Shown: in pieces, positions 11,583 to 24,560 of the stretch
Layout of the letters: each line of letters starts with the position of its first letter
Numbering within the stretch: position 1 is the stretch's first letter
Assembly (NCBI GenBank): GCA_958299035.1
Contig: CATQJL010000305.1
Coordinates: 63,088,127 to 63,152,126, forward strand
DNA length: 64,000 nucleotides
Direction: 5' to 3'
Source of the DNA: Cylicocyclus nassatus
Lineage: Eukaryota > Nematoda > Chromadorea > Rhabditida > Strongylidae
The notes under the pieces: model-generated
What the model was told of the DNA's origin: nothing
Database searches by the model: none
Seen by the model: the letters and a program-made list of their open reading frames with translations, nothing else
Position numbers and translations under genes: made by a program

Positions 11583-12957
11583 TGATGCATTCAGAACACG
11601 GACGAAACATTTTCATTTTCCGCTCAAATCGCTGGAATTCATCAGCGAACGTTGCGGAGCATTGTGCAATCCCATACCATGTGCCAAGTCGAGCGACATT
11701 CGATGGCAAAATGTTTGCCGCCAGCAGGGGTCGAACCTGCGACCTTGGGCTTATTAGACCCACGCTCTAACCGACTGAGCTATGGCGGCTGATGCATTCA
11801 GAACACGGACGAAACATTTTCATTTTCCGCTCAAATCGCTGGAATTCATCAGCGAACGTTGCGGAGCATTGTGCAATCCCATACCATGTGCCAAGTCGAG
11901 CGACATTCGATGGCAAAATGTTTGCCGCCAGCAGGGGTCGAACCTGCGACCTTGGGCTTATTAGACCCACGCTCTAACCGACTGAGCTATGGCGGCTGAT
12001 GCATTCAGAACACGGAAGAAACATTTTCATTTTCCGCTCAAATCGCTGGAATTCATCAGCGAACGTTGCGGAGCATTGTGCAATCCCATACCATGTGCCA
12101 AGTCGAGCGACATTCGATGGCAAAATGTTTGCCGCCAGCAGGGGTCGAACCTGCGACCTTGGGCTTATTAGACCCACGCTCTAACCGACTGAGCTATGGC
12201 GGCTGATGCATTCAGAACACGGACGAAACATTTTCATTTTCCGCTCAAATCGCTGGAATTCATCAGCGAACGTTGCGGAGCATTGTGCAATCCCATACCA
12301 TGTGCCAAGTCGAGCGACATTCGATGGCAAAATGTTTGCCGCCAGCAGGGGTCGAACCTGCGACCTTGGGCTTATTAGACCCACGCTCTAACCGACTGAG
12401 CTATGGCGGCTGATGCATTCAGAACACGGACGAAACATTTTCATTTTCCGCTCAAATCGCTGGAATTCATCAGCGAACGTTGCGGAGCATTGTGCAATCC
12501 CATACCATGTGCCAAGTCGAGCGACATTCGATGGCAAAATGTTTGCCGCCAGCAGGGGTCGAACCTGCGACCCTGGGCTTATTAGACCCACGCTCTAACC
12601 GACTGAGCTATGGCGGCTGATGCATTCAGAACACGGACGAAACATTTTCATTTTCCGCTCAAATCGCTGGAATTCATCAGCGAACGTTGCGGAGCATTGT
12701 GCAATCCCATACCATGTGCCAAGTCGAGCGACATTCGATGGCAAAATGTTTGCCGCCAGCAGGGGTCGAACCTGCGACCTTGGGCTTATTAGACCCACGC
12801 TCTAACCGACTGAGCTATGGCGGCTGATGCATTCAGAACACGGACGAAACATTTTCATTTTCCGATCAAATCGCTGGAATTCATCAGCGAACGTTGCGGA
12901 GCATTGTGCAATCTCATACCATGTGCCAAGTCGAGCGACATTCGATGGCAAAATGTT

Positions 12958-13062
12958 TGCCGCCAGCAGGGGTCGAACCTGCGACCTTGGGCTTATTAGA
13001 CCCACGCTGCTGCGACCTTGGGCTTATTAGACCCACGCTCTAACCGACTGAGCTATGGCGGC
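12958..13062 (-). tRNA. tRNA-Ile(AAT) with 31-nt insert
   Basis: Insert equivalent to 12994-13024; third round of the seven-unit module. Confidence 0.8.
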
Positions 13063-13609
13063 TGATGCATTCAGAACACGGACGAAACATTTTCATTTTC
13101 CGCTCAAATCGCTGGAATTCATCAGCGAACGTTGCGGAGCATTGTGCAATCCCATACCATGTGCCAAGTCGAGCGACATTCGATGGCAAAATGTTTGCCG
13201 CCAGCAGGGGTCGAACCTGCGACCTTGGGCTTATTAGACCCACGCTCTAACCGACTGAGCTATGGCGGCTGATGCATTCAGAACACGGACGAAACATTTT
13301 CATTTTCCGCTCAAATCGCTGGAATTCATCAGCGAACGTTGCGGAGCATTGTGCAATCCCATACCATGTGCCAAGTCGAGCGACATTCGATGGCAAAATG
13401 TTTGCCGCCAGCAGGGGTCGAACCTGCGACCTTGGGCTTATTAGACCCACGCTCTAACCGACTGAGCTATGGCGGCTGATGCATTCAGAACACGGACGAA
13501 ACATTTTCATTTTCCGATCAAATCGCTGGAATTCATCAGCGAACGTTGCGGAGCATTGTGCAATCTCATACCATGTGCCAAGTCGAGCGACATTCGATGG
13601 CAAAATGTT

Positions 13610-13714
13610 TGCCGCCAGCAGGGGTCGAACCTGCGACCTTGGGCTTATTAGACCCACGCTGCTGCGACCTTGGGCTTATTAGACCCACGCTCTAACCGAC
13701 TGAGCTATGGCGGC
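13610..13714 (-). tRNA. tRNA-Ile(AAT) with 31-nt insert
   Basis: Insert equivalent to 13646-13676; left member of an adjacent pair of inserted copies. Confidence 0.8.
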
Positions 13715-13847
13715 TGATGCATTCAGAACACGGACGAAACATTTTCATTTTCCGATCAAATCGCTGGAATTCATCAGCGAACGTTGCGGAGCATTGTGTA
13801 ATCTCATACCATGTGCCAAGTCGAGCGACATTCGATGGCAAAATGTT

Positions 13848-13952
13848 TGCCGCCAGCAGGGGTCGAACCTGCGACCTTGGGCTTATTAGACCCACGCTGC
13901 TGCGACCTTGGGCTTATTAGACCCACGCTCTAACCGACTGAGCTATGGCGGC
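13848..13952 (-). tRNA. tRNA-Ile(AAT) with 31-nt insert
   Basis: Insert equivalent to 13884-13914; right member of the adjacent pair. Confidence 0.8.
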
Positions 13953-14292
13953 TGATGCATTCAGAACACGGACGAAACATTTTCATTTTCCGCTCAAATC
14001 GCTGGAATTCATCAGCGAACGTTGCGGAGCATTGTGCAATCCCATACCATGTGCCAAGTCGAGCGACATTCGATGGCAAAATGTTTGCCGCCAGCAGGGG
14101 TCGAACCTGCGACCTTGGGCTTATTAGACCCACGCTCTAACCGACTGAGCTATGGCGGCTGATGCATTCAGAACACGGACGAAACATTTTCATTTTCCGA
14201 TCAAATCGCTGGAATTCATCAGCGAACGTTGCGGAGCATTGTGCAATCTCATACCATGTGCCAAGTCGAGCGACATTCGATGGCAAAATGTT

Positions 14293-14397
14293 TGCCGCCA
14301 GCAGGGGTCGAACCTGCGACCTTGGGCTTATTAGACCCACGCTGCTGCGATCTTGGGCTTATTAGACCCACGCTCTAACCGACTGAGCTATGGCGGC
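14293..14397 (-). tRNA. tRNA-Ile(AAT) with 31-nt insert
   Basis: Insert equivalent to 14329-14359; one substitution lies inside the insert (14351). Confidence 0.79.
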
Positions 14398-14530
14398 TGA
14401 TGCATTCAGAACACGGACGAAACATTTTCATTTTCCGATCAAATCGCTGGAATTCATCAGCGAACGTTGCGGAGCATTGTGCAATCTCATACCATGTGCC
14501 AAGTCGAGCGACATTCGATGGCAAAATGTT

Positions 14531-14635
14531 TGCCGCCAGCAGGGGTCGAACCTGCGACCTTGGGCTTATTAGACCCACGCTGCTGCGACCTTGGGCTTAT
14601 TAGACCCACGCTCTAACCGACTGAGCTATGGCGGC
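14531..14635 (-). tRNA. tRNA-Ile(AAT) with 31-nt insert
   Basis: Insert equivalent to 14567-14597; adjacent to the copy at 14293. Confidence 0.8.
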
Positions 14636-14975
14636 TGATGCATTCAGAACACGGACGAAACATTTTCATTTTCCGCTCAAATCGCTGGAATTCATCAGCG
14701 AACGTTGCGGAGCATTGTGCAATCCCATACCATGTGCCAAGTCGAGCGACATTCGATGGCAAAATGTTTGCCGCCAGCAGGGGTCGAACCTGCGACCTTG
14801 GGCTTATTAGACCCACGCTCTAACCGACTGAGCTATGGCGGCTGATGCATTCAGAACACGGACGAAACATTTTCATTTTCCGCTCAAATCGCTGGAATTC
14901 ATCAGCGAACGTTGCGGAGCATTGTGCAATCCCATACCATGTGCCAAGTCGAGCGACATTCGATGGCAAAATGTT

Positions 14976-15080
14976 TGCCGCCAGCAGGGGTCGAACCTGC
15001 GACCTTGGGCTTATTAGACCCACGCTGCTGCGACCTTGGGCTTATTAGACCCACGCTCTAACCGACTGAGCTATGGCGGC
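14976..15080 (-). tRNA. tRNA-Ile(AAT) with 31-nt insert
   Basis: Insert equivalent to 15012-15042; beside the common spacer type. Confidence 0.8.
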
Positions 15081-16041
15081 TGATGCATTCAGAACACGGA
15101 CGAAACATTTTCATTTTCCGCTCAAATCGCTGGAATTCATCAGCGAACGTTGCGGAGCATTGTGCAATCCCATACCATGTGCCAAGTCGAGCGACATTCG
15201 ATGGCAAAATGTTTGCCGCCAGCAGGGGTCGAACCTGCGACCTTGGGCTTATTAGACCCACGCTCTAACCGACTGAGCTATGGCGGCTGATCCATTCAGA
15301 ACACGGACGAAACATTTTCATTTTCCGCTCAAATCGCTGGAATTCATCAGCGAACGTTGCGGAGCATTGTGCAATCCCATACCATGTGCGAAGTCGAGCG
15401 ACATTCGATGGCAAAATGTTTGCCGCCAGCAGGGGTCGAACCTGCGACCTTGGGCTTATTAGACCCACGCTCTAACCGACTGAGCTATGGCGGCTGATGC
15501 ATTCAGAACACGGACGAAACATTTTCATTTTCCGCTCAAATCGCTGGAATTCATCAGCGAACGTTGCGGAGCATTGTGCAATCCCATACCATGTGCCAAG
15601 TCGAGCGACATTCGATGGCAAAATGTTTGCCGCCAGCAGGGGTCGAACCTGCGACCCTGGGCTTATTAGACCCACGCTCTAACCGACTGAGCTATGGCGG
15701 CTGATGCATTCAGAACACGGACGAAACATTTTCATTTTCCGCTCAAATCGCTGGAATTCATCAGCGAACGTTGCGGAGCATTGTGCAATCCCATACCATG
15801 TGCCAAGTCGAGCGACATTCGATGGCAAAATGTTTGCCGCCAGCAGGGGTCGAACCTGCGACCTTGGGCTTATTAGACCCACGCTCTAACCGACTGAGCT
15901 ATGGCGGCTGATGCATTCAGAACACGGACGAAACATTTTCATTTTCCGATCAAATCGCTGGAATTCATCAGCGAACGTTGCGGAGCATTGTGCAATCTCA
16001 TACCATGTGCCAAGTCGAGCGACATTCGATGGCAAAATGTT

Positions 16042-16146
16042 TGCCGCCAGCAGGGGTCGAACCTGCGACCTTGGGCTTATTAGACCCACGCTGCTGCGAC
16101 CTTGGGCTTATTAGACCCACGCTCTAACCGACTGAGCTATGGCGGC
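16042..16146 (-). tRNA. tRNA-Ile(AAT) with 31-nt insert
   Basis: Insert equivalent to 16078-16108; counterpart of 24456-24560. Confidence 0.8.
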
Positions 16147-16693
16147 TGATGCATTCAGAACACGGACGAAACATTTTCATTTTCCGCTCAAATCGCTGGA
16201 ATTCATCAGCGAACGTTGCGGAGCATTGTGCAATCCCATACCATGTGCCAAGTCGAGCGACATTCGATGGCAAAATGTTTGCCGCCAGCAGGGGTCGAAC
16301 CTGCGACCTTGGGCTTATTAGACCCACGCTCTAACCGACTGAGCTATGGCGGCTGATGCATTCAGAACACGGACGAAACATTTTCATTTTCCGCTCAAAT
16401 CGCTGGAATTCATCAGCGAACGTTGCGGAGCATTGTGCAATCCCATACCATGTGCCAAGTCGAGCGACATTCGATGGCAAAATGTTTGCCGCCAGCAGGG
16501 GTCGAACCTGCGACCTTGGGCTTATTAGACCCACGCTCTAACCGACTGAGCTATGGCGGCTGATGCATTCAGAACACGGACGAAACATTTTCATTTTCCG
16601 ATCAAATCGCTGGAATTCATCAGCGAACGTTGCGGAGCATTGTGCAATCTCATACCATGTGCCAAGTCGAGCGACATTCGATGGCAAAATGTT

Positions 16694-16798
16694 TGCCGCC
16701 AGCAGGGGTCGAACCTGCGACCTTGGGCTTATTAGACCCACGCTGCTGCGACCTTGGGCTTATTAGACCCACGCTCTAACCGACTGAGCTATGGCGGC
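16694..16798 (-). tRNA. tRNA-Ile(AAT) with 31-nt insert
   Basis: Insert equivalent to 16730-16760; counterpart of 25108-25212. Confidence 0.8.
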
Positions 16799-16931
16799 TG
16801 ATGCATTCAGAACACGGACGAAACATTTTCATTTTCCGATCAAATCGCTGGAATTCATCAGCGAACGTTGCGGAGCATTGTGCAATCTCATACCATGTGC
16901 CAAGTCGAGCGACATTCGATGGCAAAATGTT

Positions 16932-17005
16932 TGCCGCCAGCAGGGGTCGAACCTGCGACCTTGGGCTTATTAGACCCACGCTCTAACCGACTGAACTATG
17001 GCGGC
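16932..17005 (-). tRNA. tRNA-Ile(AAT), C11T
   Basis: C11T makes a T-G wobble with G24 and alters the A box. Ten copies carry it, with starts 16932, 27478, 28575, 29672, 32011, 32870, 33729, 34588, 35447 and 36751. Each is followed on its right by the agctgacgctg spacer type. The copy at 35447 also has G45A and G46A. Confidence 0.84.
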
Positions 17006-17345
17006 TGATGCATTCAGAACACGGACGAAACATTTTCATTTTCCGCTCAAATCGCTGGAATTCATCAGCTGACGCTGCGGAGCATTGTGCAATCCCATAC
17101 CATGTGCCAAATCGAGCGACATTCGATGGCAAAATGTTTGCCGCCAGCAGGGGTCGAACCTGCGACCTTGGGCTTATTAGACCCACGCTCTAACCGACTG
17201 AGCTATGGCGGCTGATGCATTCAGAACACGGACGAAACATTTTCATTTTCCGCACAAATCGCTGGAATTCATCAGCGAACGTTGCGGAGCATTGTGCAAT
17301 CCCATACCATGTGCCAAGTCGAGCGACATTCGATGGCAAAATGTT

Positions 17346-17419
17346 TGCCGCCAGCAGGGGTCGAACCTGCGATCTTGGGCTTATTAGACCCACGCTCTAA
17401 CCGACTGAGCTATGGCGGC
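17346..17419 (-). tRNA. tRNA-Ile(AAT), G46A
   Basis: This is a variable-loop change, also at starts 25346, 30086, 37165 and 44120, and in the inserted copies at 34143 and 35861. It is the first marker of the duplicated series in blocks C to D. Confidence 0.86.
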
Positions 17420-17552
17420 TGATGCATTCAGAACACGGACGAAACATTTTCATTTTCCGCTCGAATCGCTGGAATTCATCAGCGAACGCTGCGGAGCATT
17501 GTACAATCCCATACCATGTGCCAAGTCGAGCGACATTCGATGGCAAAATGTT

Positions 17553-17626
17553 TGTCGCCAGCAGGGGTCGAACCTGCGACCTTGGACTTATTAGACCCAC
17601 GCTCTAACCGACTAAGCTATGGCGGC
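17553..17626 (-). tRNA. tRNA-Ile(AAT), triple variant
   Basis: It carries G71A, C40T and C13T, and is followed on the right by the G53C copy at 17760. Confidence 0.78.
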
Positions 17627-17759
17627 TGATGCATTCAGGACACGGACGAAACATTTTCATTTTCCGCTCAAATCGCTGGAATTCATCAGCGAACGTTGCG
17701 GAGCATTGTGCAATCCCATACCATGTGCCAAGTCGAGCGACATTCGATGGCAAAATGTT

Positions 17760-17833
17760 TGCCGCCAGCAGGGGTCGAAGCTGCGACCTTGGGCTTATTA
17801 GACCCACGCTCTAACCGACTGAGCTATGGCGGC
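17760..17833 (-). pseudogene. tRNA-Ile(AAT)-like with G53C (B box broken)
   Basis: G53C destroys the nearly invariant G53-C61 pair that closes the T loop, and changes the second base of the B box. TFIIIC binding and folding should both suffer. Four copies have it. Confidence 0.7.
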
Positions 17834-17966
17834 TGATGCATTCAGAACACGGACGAAACATTTTCATTTTCCGCTCAAATCGCTGGAATTCATCAGCGAA
17901 CGTTGCGGAGCATTGTGCAATCCCATACCATGTGCCAAGTCGAGCGACATTCGATGGCAAAATGTT

Positions 17967-18040
17967 TGCCGCTAGCAGGGGTCGAACCTGCGACCTTGGG
18001 CTTATTAGACCCACGCTCTAACCGACTGAGCTATGGCGGC
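17967..18040 (-). tRNA. tRNA-Ile(AAT), G67A acceptor mismatch
   Basis: G67A faces C6, opening the second-last acceptor pair. Six copies have it, four of them directly right of a G53C copy. Confidence 0.76.
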
Positions 18041-18380
18041 TGATGCATTCAGAACACGGACGAAACATTTTCATTTTCCGCTCAAATCGCTGGAATTCAT
18101 CAGCGAACGTTGCGGAGCATTGTGCAATCCCATACCATGTGCCAAGTCGAGCGACATTCGATGGCAAAATGTTTGCCGCCAGCAGGGGTCGAACCTGCGA
18201 CCTTGGGCTTATTAGACCCACGCTCTAACCGACTGAGCTATGGCGGCTGATGCATTCAGAACACGGACGAAACATTTTCATTTTCCGCTCAAATCGCTGG
18301 AATTCATCAGCGAACGTTGCGGAGCATTGTGCAATCCCATACCACGTGCCAAGTCGAGCGACATTCGATGGCAAAATGTT

Positions 18381-18454
18381 TGCCGCCAGCAGGGGTCGAA
18401 CCTGCGACCTTGGGCTTATTAGACACACGCTCTAACCGACTGAGCTATGGCGGC
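18381..18454 (-). tRNA. tRNA-Ile(AAT), G29T anticodon-stem mismatch
   Basis: G29T faces C41 and breaks the centre of the anticodon stem (TGTGT against GCCCA). Four copies have it. Confidence 0.72.
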
Positions 18455-18587
18455 TGATGCATTCAGAACACGGACGAAACATTTTCATTTTCCGCTCAAA
18501 TCGCTGGAATTCATCAGCGAACGTTGCGGAGCATTGTGCAATCCCATACCATGTGCCAAGTCGAGCGACATTCGATGGCAAAATGTT

Positions 18588-18692
18588 TGCCGCCAGCAGG
18601 GGTCGAACCTGCGACCTTGGGCTTATTAGACCCACGCTGCTGCGACCTTGGGCTTATTAGACCCACGCTCTAACCGACTGAGCTATGGCGGC
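18588..18692 (-). tRNA. tRNA-Ile(AAT) with 31-nt insert
   Basis: Insert equivalent to 18624-18654; next to a G29T copy. Confidence 0.8.
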
Positions 18693-19239
18693 TGATGCAT
18701 TCAGAACACGGACGAAACATTTTCATTTTCCGCTCAAATCGCTGGAATTCATCAGCGAACGTTGCGGAGCATTGTGCAATCCCATACCATGTGCCAAGTC
18801 GAGCGACATTCGATGGCAAAATGTTTGCCGCCAGCAGGGGTCGAACCTGCGACCTTGGGCTTATTAGACCCACGCTCTAACCGACTGAGCTATGGCGGCT
18901 GATGCATTCAGAACACGGACGAAACATTTTCATTTTCCGCTCAAATCGCTGGAATTCATCAGCGAACGTTGCGGAGCATTGTGCAATCCCATACCATGTG
19001 CCAAGTCGAGCGACATTCGATGGCAAAATGTTTGCCGCCAGCAGGGGTCGAACCTGCGACCTTGGGCTTATTAGACCCACGCTCTAACCGACTGAGCTAT
19101 GGCGGCTGATGCATTCAGAACACGGACGAAACATTTTCATTTTCCGATCAAATCGCTGGAATTCATCAGCGAACGTTGCGGAGCATTGTGCAATCTCATA
19201 CCATGTGCCAAGTCGAGCGACATTCGATGGCAAAATGTT

Positions 19240-19344
19240 TGCCGCCAGCAGGGGTCGAACCTGCGACCTTGGGCTTATTAGACCCACGCTGCTGCGACCT
19301 TGGGCTTATTAGACCCACGCTCTAACCGACTGAGCTATGGCGGC
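19240..19344 (-). tRNA. tRNA-Ile(AAT) with 31-nt insert
   Basis: Insert equivalent to 19276-19306; last shared marker of the 8000-bp-spaced duplicate. Confidence 0.8.
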
Positions 19345-19477
19345 TGATGCATTCAGAACACGGACGAAACATTTTCATTTTCCGCTCAAATCGCTGGAAT
19401 TCATCAGCGAACGTTGCGGAGCATTGTGCAATCCCATACCATGTGCCAAGTCGAGCGACATTCGATGGCAAAATGTT

Positions 19478-19582
19478 TGCCGCCAGCAGGGGTCGAACCT
19501 GCGACCTTGGGCTTATTAGACCCACGCTGCTGCGACCTTGGGCTTATTAGACCCACGCTCTAACCGACTGAGCTATGGCGGC
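19478..19582 (-). tRNA. tRNA-Ile(AAT) with 31-nt insert
   Basis: Insert equivalent to 19514-19544; the duplicate block has an uninserted gene at the matching place. Confidence 0.8.
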
Positions 19583-20129
19583 TGATGCATTCAGAACACG
19601 GACGAAACATTTTCATTTTCCGCTCAAATCGCTGGAATTCATCAGCGAACGTTGCGGAGCATTGTGCAATCCCATACCATGTGCCAAGTCGAGCGACATT
19701 CGATGGCAAAATGTTTGCCGCCAGCAGGGGTCGAACCTGCGACCTTGGGCTTATTAGACCCACGCTCTAACCGACTGAGCTATGGCGGCTGATGCATTCA
19801 GAACACGGACGAAACATTTTCATTTTCCGCTCAAATCGCTGGAATTCATCAGCGAACGTTGCGGAGCATTGTGCAATCCCATACCATGTGCCAAGTCGAG
19901 CGACATTCGATGGCAAAATGTTTGCCGCCAGCAGGGGTCGAACCTGCGACCTTGGGCTTATTAGACCCACGCTCTAACCGACTGAGCTATGGCGGCTGAT
20001 GCATTCAGAACACGGACGAAACATTTTCATTTTCCGATCAAATCGCTGGAATTCATCAGCGAACGTTGCGGAGCATTGTGCAATCTCATACCATGTGCCA
20101 AGTCGAGCGACATTCGATGGCAAAATGTT

Positions 20130-20234
20130 TGCCGCCAGCAGGGGTCGAACCTGCGACCTTGGGCTTATTAGACCCACGCTGCTGCGACCTTGGGCTTATT
20201 AGACCCACGCTCTAACCGACTGAGCTATGGCGGC
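20130..20234 (-). tRNA. tRNA-Ile(AAT) with 31-nt insert
   Basis: Insert equivalent to 20166-20196. Confidence 0.8.
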
Positions 20235-20988
20235 TGATGCATTCAGAACACGGACGAAACATTTTCATTTTCCGCTCAAATCGCTGGAATTCATCAGCGA
20301 ACGTTGCGGAGCATTGTGCAATCCCATACCATGTGCCAAGTCGAGCGACATTCGATGGCAAAATGTTTGCCGCCAGCAGGGGTCGAACCTGCGACCTTGG
20401 GCTTATTAGACCCACGCTCTAACCGACTGAGCTATGGCGGCTGATGCATTCAGAACACGGACGAAACATTTTCATTTTCCGCTCAAATCGCTGGAATTCA
20501 TCAGCGAACGTTGCGGAGCATTGTGCAATCCCATACCATGTGCCAAGTCGAGCGACATTCGATGGCAAAATGTTTGCCGCCAGCAGGGGTCGAACCTGCG
20601 ACCTTGGGCTTATTAGACCCACGCTCTAACCGACTGAGCTATGGCGGCTGATGCATTCAGAACACGGACGAAACATTTTCATTTTCCGATCAAATCGCTG
20701 GAATTCATCAGCGAACGTTGCGGAGCATTGTGCAATCTCATACCATGTGCCAAGTCGAGCGACATTCGATGGCAAAATGTTTGCCGCCAGCAGGGGTCGA
20801 ACCTGCGACCTTGGGCTTATTAGACCCACGCTCTAACCGACTGAGCTATGGCGGCTGATGCATTCAGAACACGGACGAAACATTTTCATTTTCCGCTCAA
20901 ATCGCTGGAATTCATCAGCGAACGTTGCGGAGCATTGTGCAATCCCATACCACGTGCCAAGTCGAGCGACATTCGATGGCAAAATGTT

Positions 20989-21062
20989 TGCCGCCAGCAG
21001 GGGTCGAACCTGCGACCTTGGGCTTATTAGACACACGCTCTAACCGACTGAGCTATGGCGGC
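20989..21062 (-). tRNA. tRNA-Ile(AAT), G29T
   Basis: Same anticodon-stem break. The next copy to the right (21196) has the 31-nt insert, as for the copies at 18381 and 26381. Confidence 0.72.
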
Positions 21063-21195
21063 TGATGCATTCAGAACACGGACGAAACATTTTCATTTTC
21101 CGCTCAAATCGCTGGAATTCATCAGCGAACGTTGCGGAGCATTGTGCAATCCCATACCATGTGCCAAGTCGAGCGACATTCGATGGCAAAATGTT

Positions 21196-21300
21196 TGCCG
21201 CCAGCAGGGGTCGAACCTGCGACCTTGGGCTTATTAGACCCACGCTGCTGCGACCTTGGGCTTATTAGACCCACGCTCTAACCGACTGAGCTATGGCGGC
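21196..21300 (-). tRNA. tRNA-Ile(AAT) with 31-nt insert
   Basis: Insert equivalent to 21232-21262; right of a G29T copy. Confidence 0.8.
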
Positions 21301-21640
21301 TGATGCATTCAGAACACGGACGAAACATTTTCATTTTCCGCTCAAATCGCTGGAATTCATCAGCGAACGTTGCGGAGCATTGTGCAATCCCATACCATGT
21401 GCCAAGTCGAGCGACATTCGATGGCAAAATGTTTGCCGCCAGCAGGGGTCGAACCTGCGACCTTGGGCTTATTAGACCCACGCTCTAACCGACTGAGCTA
21501 TGGCGGCTGATGCATTCAGAACACGGACGAAACATTTTCATTTTCCGATCAAATCGCTGGAATTCATCAGCGAACGTTGCGGAGCATTGTGCAATCTCAT
21601 ACCATGTGCCAAGTCGAGCGACATTCGATGGCAAAATGTT

Positions 21641-21745
21641 TGCCGCCAGCAGGGGTCGAACCTGCGACCTTGGGCTTATTAGACCCACGCTGCTGCGACC
21701 TTGGGCTTATTAGACCCACGCTCTAACCGACTGAGCTATGGCGGC
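21641..21745 (-). tRNA. tRNA-Ile(AAT) with 31-nt insert
   Basis: Insert equivalent to 21677-21707. Confidence 0.8.
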
Positions 21746-22292
21746 TGATGCATTCAGAACACGGACGAAACATTTTCATTTTCCGCTCAAATCGCTGGAA
21801 TTCATCAGCGAACGTTGCGGAGCATTGTGCAATCCCATACCATGTGCCAAGTCGAGCGACATTCGATGGCAAAATGTTTGCCGCCAGCAGGGGTCGAACC
21901 TGCGACCTTGGGCTTATTAGACCCACGCTCTAACCGACTGAGCTATGGCGGCTGATGCATTCAGAACACGGACGAAACATTTTCATTTTCCGCTCAAATC
22001 GCTGGAATTCATCAGCGAACGTTGCGGAGCATTGTGCAATCCCATACCATGTGCCAAGTCGAGCGACATTCGATGGCAAAATGTTTGCCGCCAGCAGGGG
22101 TCGAACCTGCGACCTTGGGCTTATTAGACCCACGCTCTAACCGACTGAGCTATGGCGGCTGATGCATTCAGAACACGGACGAAACATTTTCATTTTCCGA
22201 TCAAATCGCTGGAATTCATCAGCGAACGTTGCGGAGCATTGTGCAATCCCATACCATGTGCCAAGTCGAGCGACATTCGATGGCAAAATGTT

Positions 22293-22397
22293 TGCCGCCA
22301 GCAGGGGTCGAACCTGCGACCTTGGGCTTATTAGACCCACGCTGCTGCGACCTTGGGCTTATTAGACCCACGCTCTAACCGACTGAGCTATGGCGGC
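22293..22397 (-). tRNA. tRNA-Ile(AAT) with 31-nt insert
   Basis: Insert equivalent to 22329-22359; its 3' spacer is a hybrid of the two main spacer types. Confidence 0.8.
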
Positions 22398-22530
22398 TGA
22401 TGCATTCAGAACACGGACGAAACATTTTCATTTTCCGATCAAATCGCTGGAATTCATCAGCGAACGTTGCGGAGCATTGTGCAATCTCATACCATGTGCC
22501 AAGTCGAGCGACATTCGATGGCAAAATGTT

Positions 22531-22635
22531 TGCCGCCAGCAGGGGTCGAACCTGCGACCTTGGGCTTATTAGACCCACGCTGCTGCGACCTTGGGCTTAT
22601 TAGACCCACGCTCTAACCGACTGAGCTATGGCGGC
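22531..22635 (-). tRNA. tRNA-Ile(AAT) with 31-nt insert
   Basis: Insert equivalent to 22567-22597; adjacent to the copy at 22293. Confidence 0.8.
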
Positions 22636-23389
22636 TGATGCATTCAGAACACGGACGAAACATTTTCATTTTCCGCTCAAATCGCTGGAATTCATCAGCG
22701 AACGTTGCGGAGCATTGTGCAATCCCATACCATGTGCCAAGTCGAGCGACATTCGATGGCAAAATGTTTGCCGCCAGCAGGGGTCGAACCTGCGACCTTG
22801 GGCTTATTAGACCCACGCTCTAACCGACTGAGCTATGGCGGCTGATGCATTCAGAACACGGACGAAACATTTTCATTTTCCGCTCAAATCGCTGGAATTC
22901 ATCAGCGAACGTTGCGGAGCATTGTGCAATCCCATACCATGTGCCAAGTCGAGCGACATTCGATGGCAAAATGTTTGCCGCCAGCAGGGGTCGAACCTGC
23001 GACCTTGGGCTTATTAGACCCACGCTCTAACCGACTGAGCTATGGCGGCTGATGCATTCAGAACACGGAAGAAACATTTTCATTTTCCGCTCAAATCGCT
23101 GGAATTCATCAGCGAACGTTGCGGAGCATTGTGCAATCCCATACCATGTGCCAAGTCGAGCGACATTCGATGGCAAAATGTTTGCCGCCAGCAGGGGTCG
23201 AACCTGCGACCTTGGGCTTATTAGACCCACGCTCTAACCGACTGAGCTATGGCGGCTGATGCATTCAGAACACGGACGAAACATTTTCATTTTCCGATCA
23301 AATCGCTGGAATTCATCAGCGAACGTTGCGGAGCATTGTGCAATCTCATACCATGTGCCAAGTCGAGCGACATTCGATGGCAAAATGTT

Positions 23390-23494
23390 TGCCGCCAGCA
23401 GGGGTCGAACCTGCGACCTTGGGCTTATTAGACCCACGCTGCTGCGACCTTGGGCTTATTAGACCCACGCTCTAACCGACTGAGCTATGGCGGC
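23390..23494 (-). tRNA. tRNA-Ile(AAT) with 31-nt insert
   Basis: Insert equivalent to 23426-23456. Confidence 0.8.
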
Positions 23495-24455
23495 TGATGC
23501 ATTCAGAACACGGACGAAACATTTTCATTTTCCGCTCAAATCGCTGGAATTCATCAGCGAACGTTGCGGAGCATTGTGCAATCCCATACCATGTGCCAAG
23601 TCGAGCGACATTCGATGGCAAAATGTTTGCCGCCAGCAGGGGTCGAACCTGCGACCTTGGGCTTATTAGACCCACGCTCTAACCGACTGAGCTATGGCGG
23701 CTGATCCATTCAGAACACGGACGAAACATTTTCATTTTCCGCTCAAATCGCTGGAATTCATCAGCGAACGTTGCGGAGCATTGTGCAATCCCATACCATG
23801 TGCGAAGTCGAGCGACATTCGATGGCAAAATGTTTGCCGCCAGCAGGGGTCGAACCTGCGACCTTGGGCTTATTAGACCCACGCTCTAACCGACTGAGCT
23901 ATGGCGGCTGATGCATTCAGAACACGGACGAAACATTTTCATTTTCCGCTCAAATCGCTGGAATTCATCAGCGAACGTTGCGGAGCATTGTGCAATCCCA
24001 TACCATGTGCCAAGTCGAGCGACATTCGATGGCAAAATGTTTGCCGCCAGCAGGGGTCGAACCTGCGACCCTGGGCTTATTAGACCCACGCTCTAACCGA
24101 CTGAGCTATGGCGGCTGATGCATTCAGAACACGGACGAAACATTTTCATTTTCCGCTCAAATCGCTGGAATTCATCAGCGAACGTTGCGGAGCATTGTGC
24201 AATCCCATACCATGTGCCAAGTCGAGCGACATTCGATGGCAAAATGTTTGCCGCCAGCAGGGGTCGAACCTGCGACCTTGGGCTTATTAGACCCACGCTC
24301 TAACCGACTGAGCTATGGCGGCTGATGCATTCAGAACACGGACGAAACATTTTCATTTTCCGATCAAATCGCTGGAATTCATCAGCGAACGTTGCGGAGC
24401 ATTGTGCAATCTCATACCATGTGCCAAGTCGAGCGACATTCGATGGCAAAATGTT

Positions 24456-24560
24456 TGCCGCCAGCAGGGGTCGAACCTGCGACCTTGGGCTTATTAGACC
24501 CACGCTGCTGCGACCTTGGGCTTATTAGACCCACGCTCTAACCGACTGAGCTATGGCGGC
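24456..24560 (-). tRNA. tRNA-Ile(AAT) with 31-nt insert
   Basis: Insert equivalent to 24492-24522. Confidence 0.8.

Larger units (their letters stand above)
7703..16798 (-). repeat. Array block B: first inserted copies, 7-unit higher-order repeat
   Basis: This block holds 42 copies, 13 of them with the 31-nt insert. A seven-unit module of 1479-1480 bp, marked by a tRNA with A44G and followed two units later by an inserted copy, starts near 9429, 10908 and 12388. The first of the three lacks one spacer base near 10127, which explains 1479 against 1480. Ordinary copies sit at 207-bp steps from the preceding right end. Confidence 0.93.
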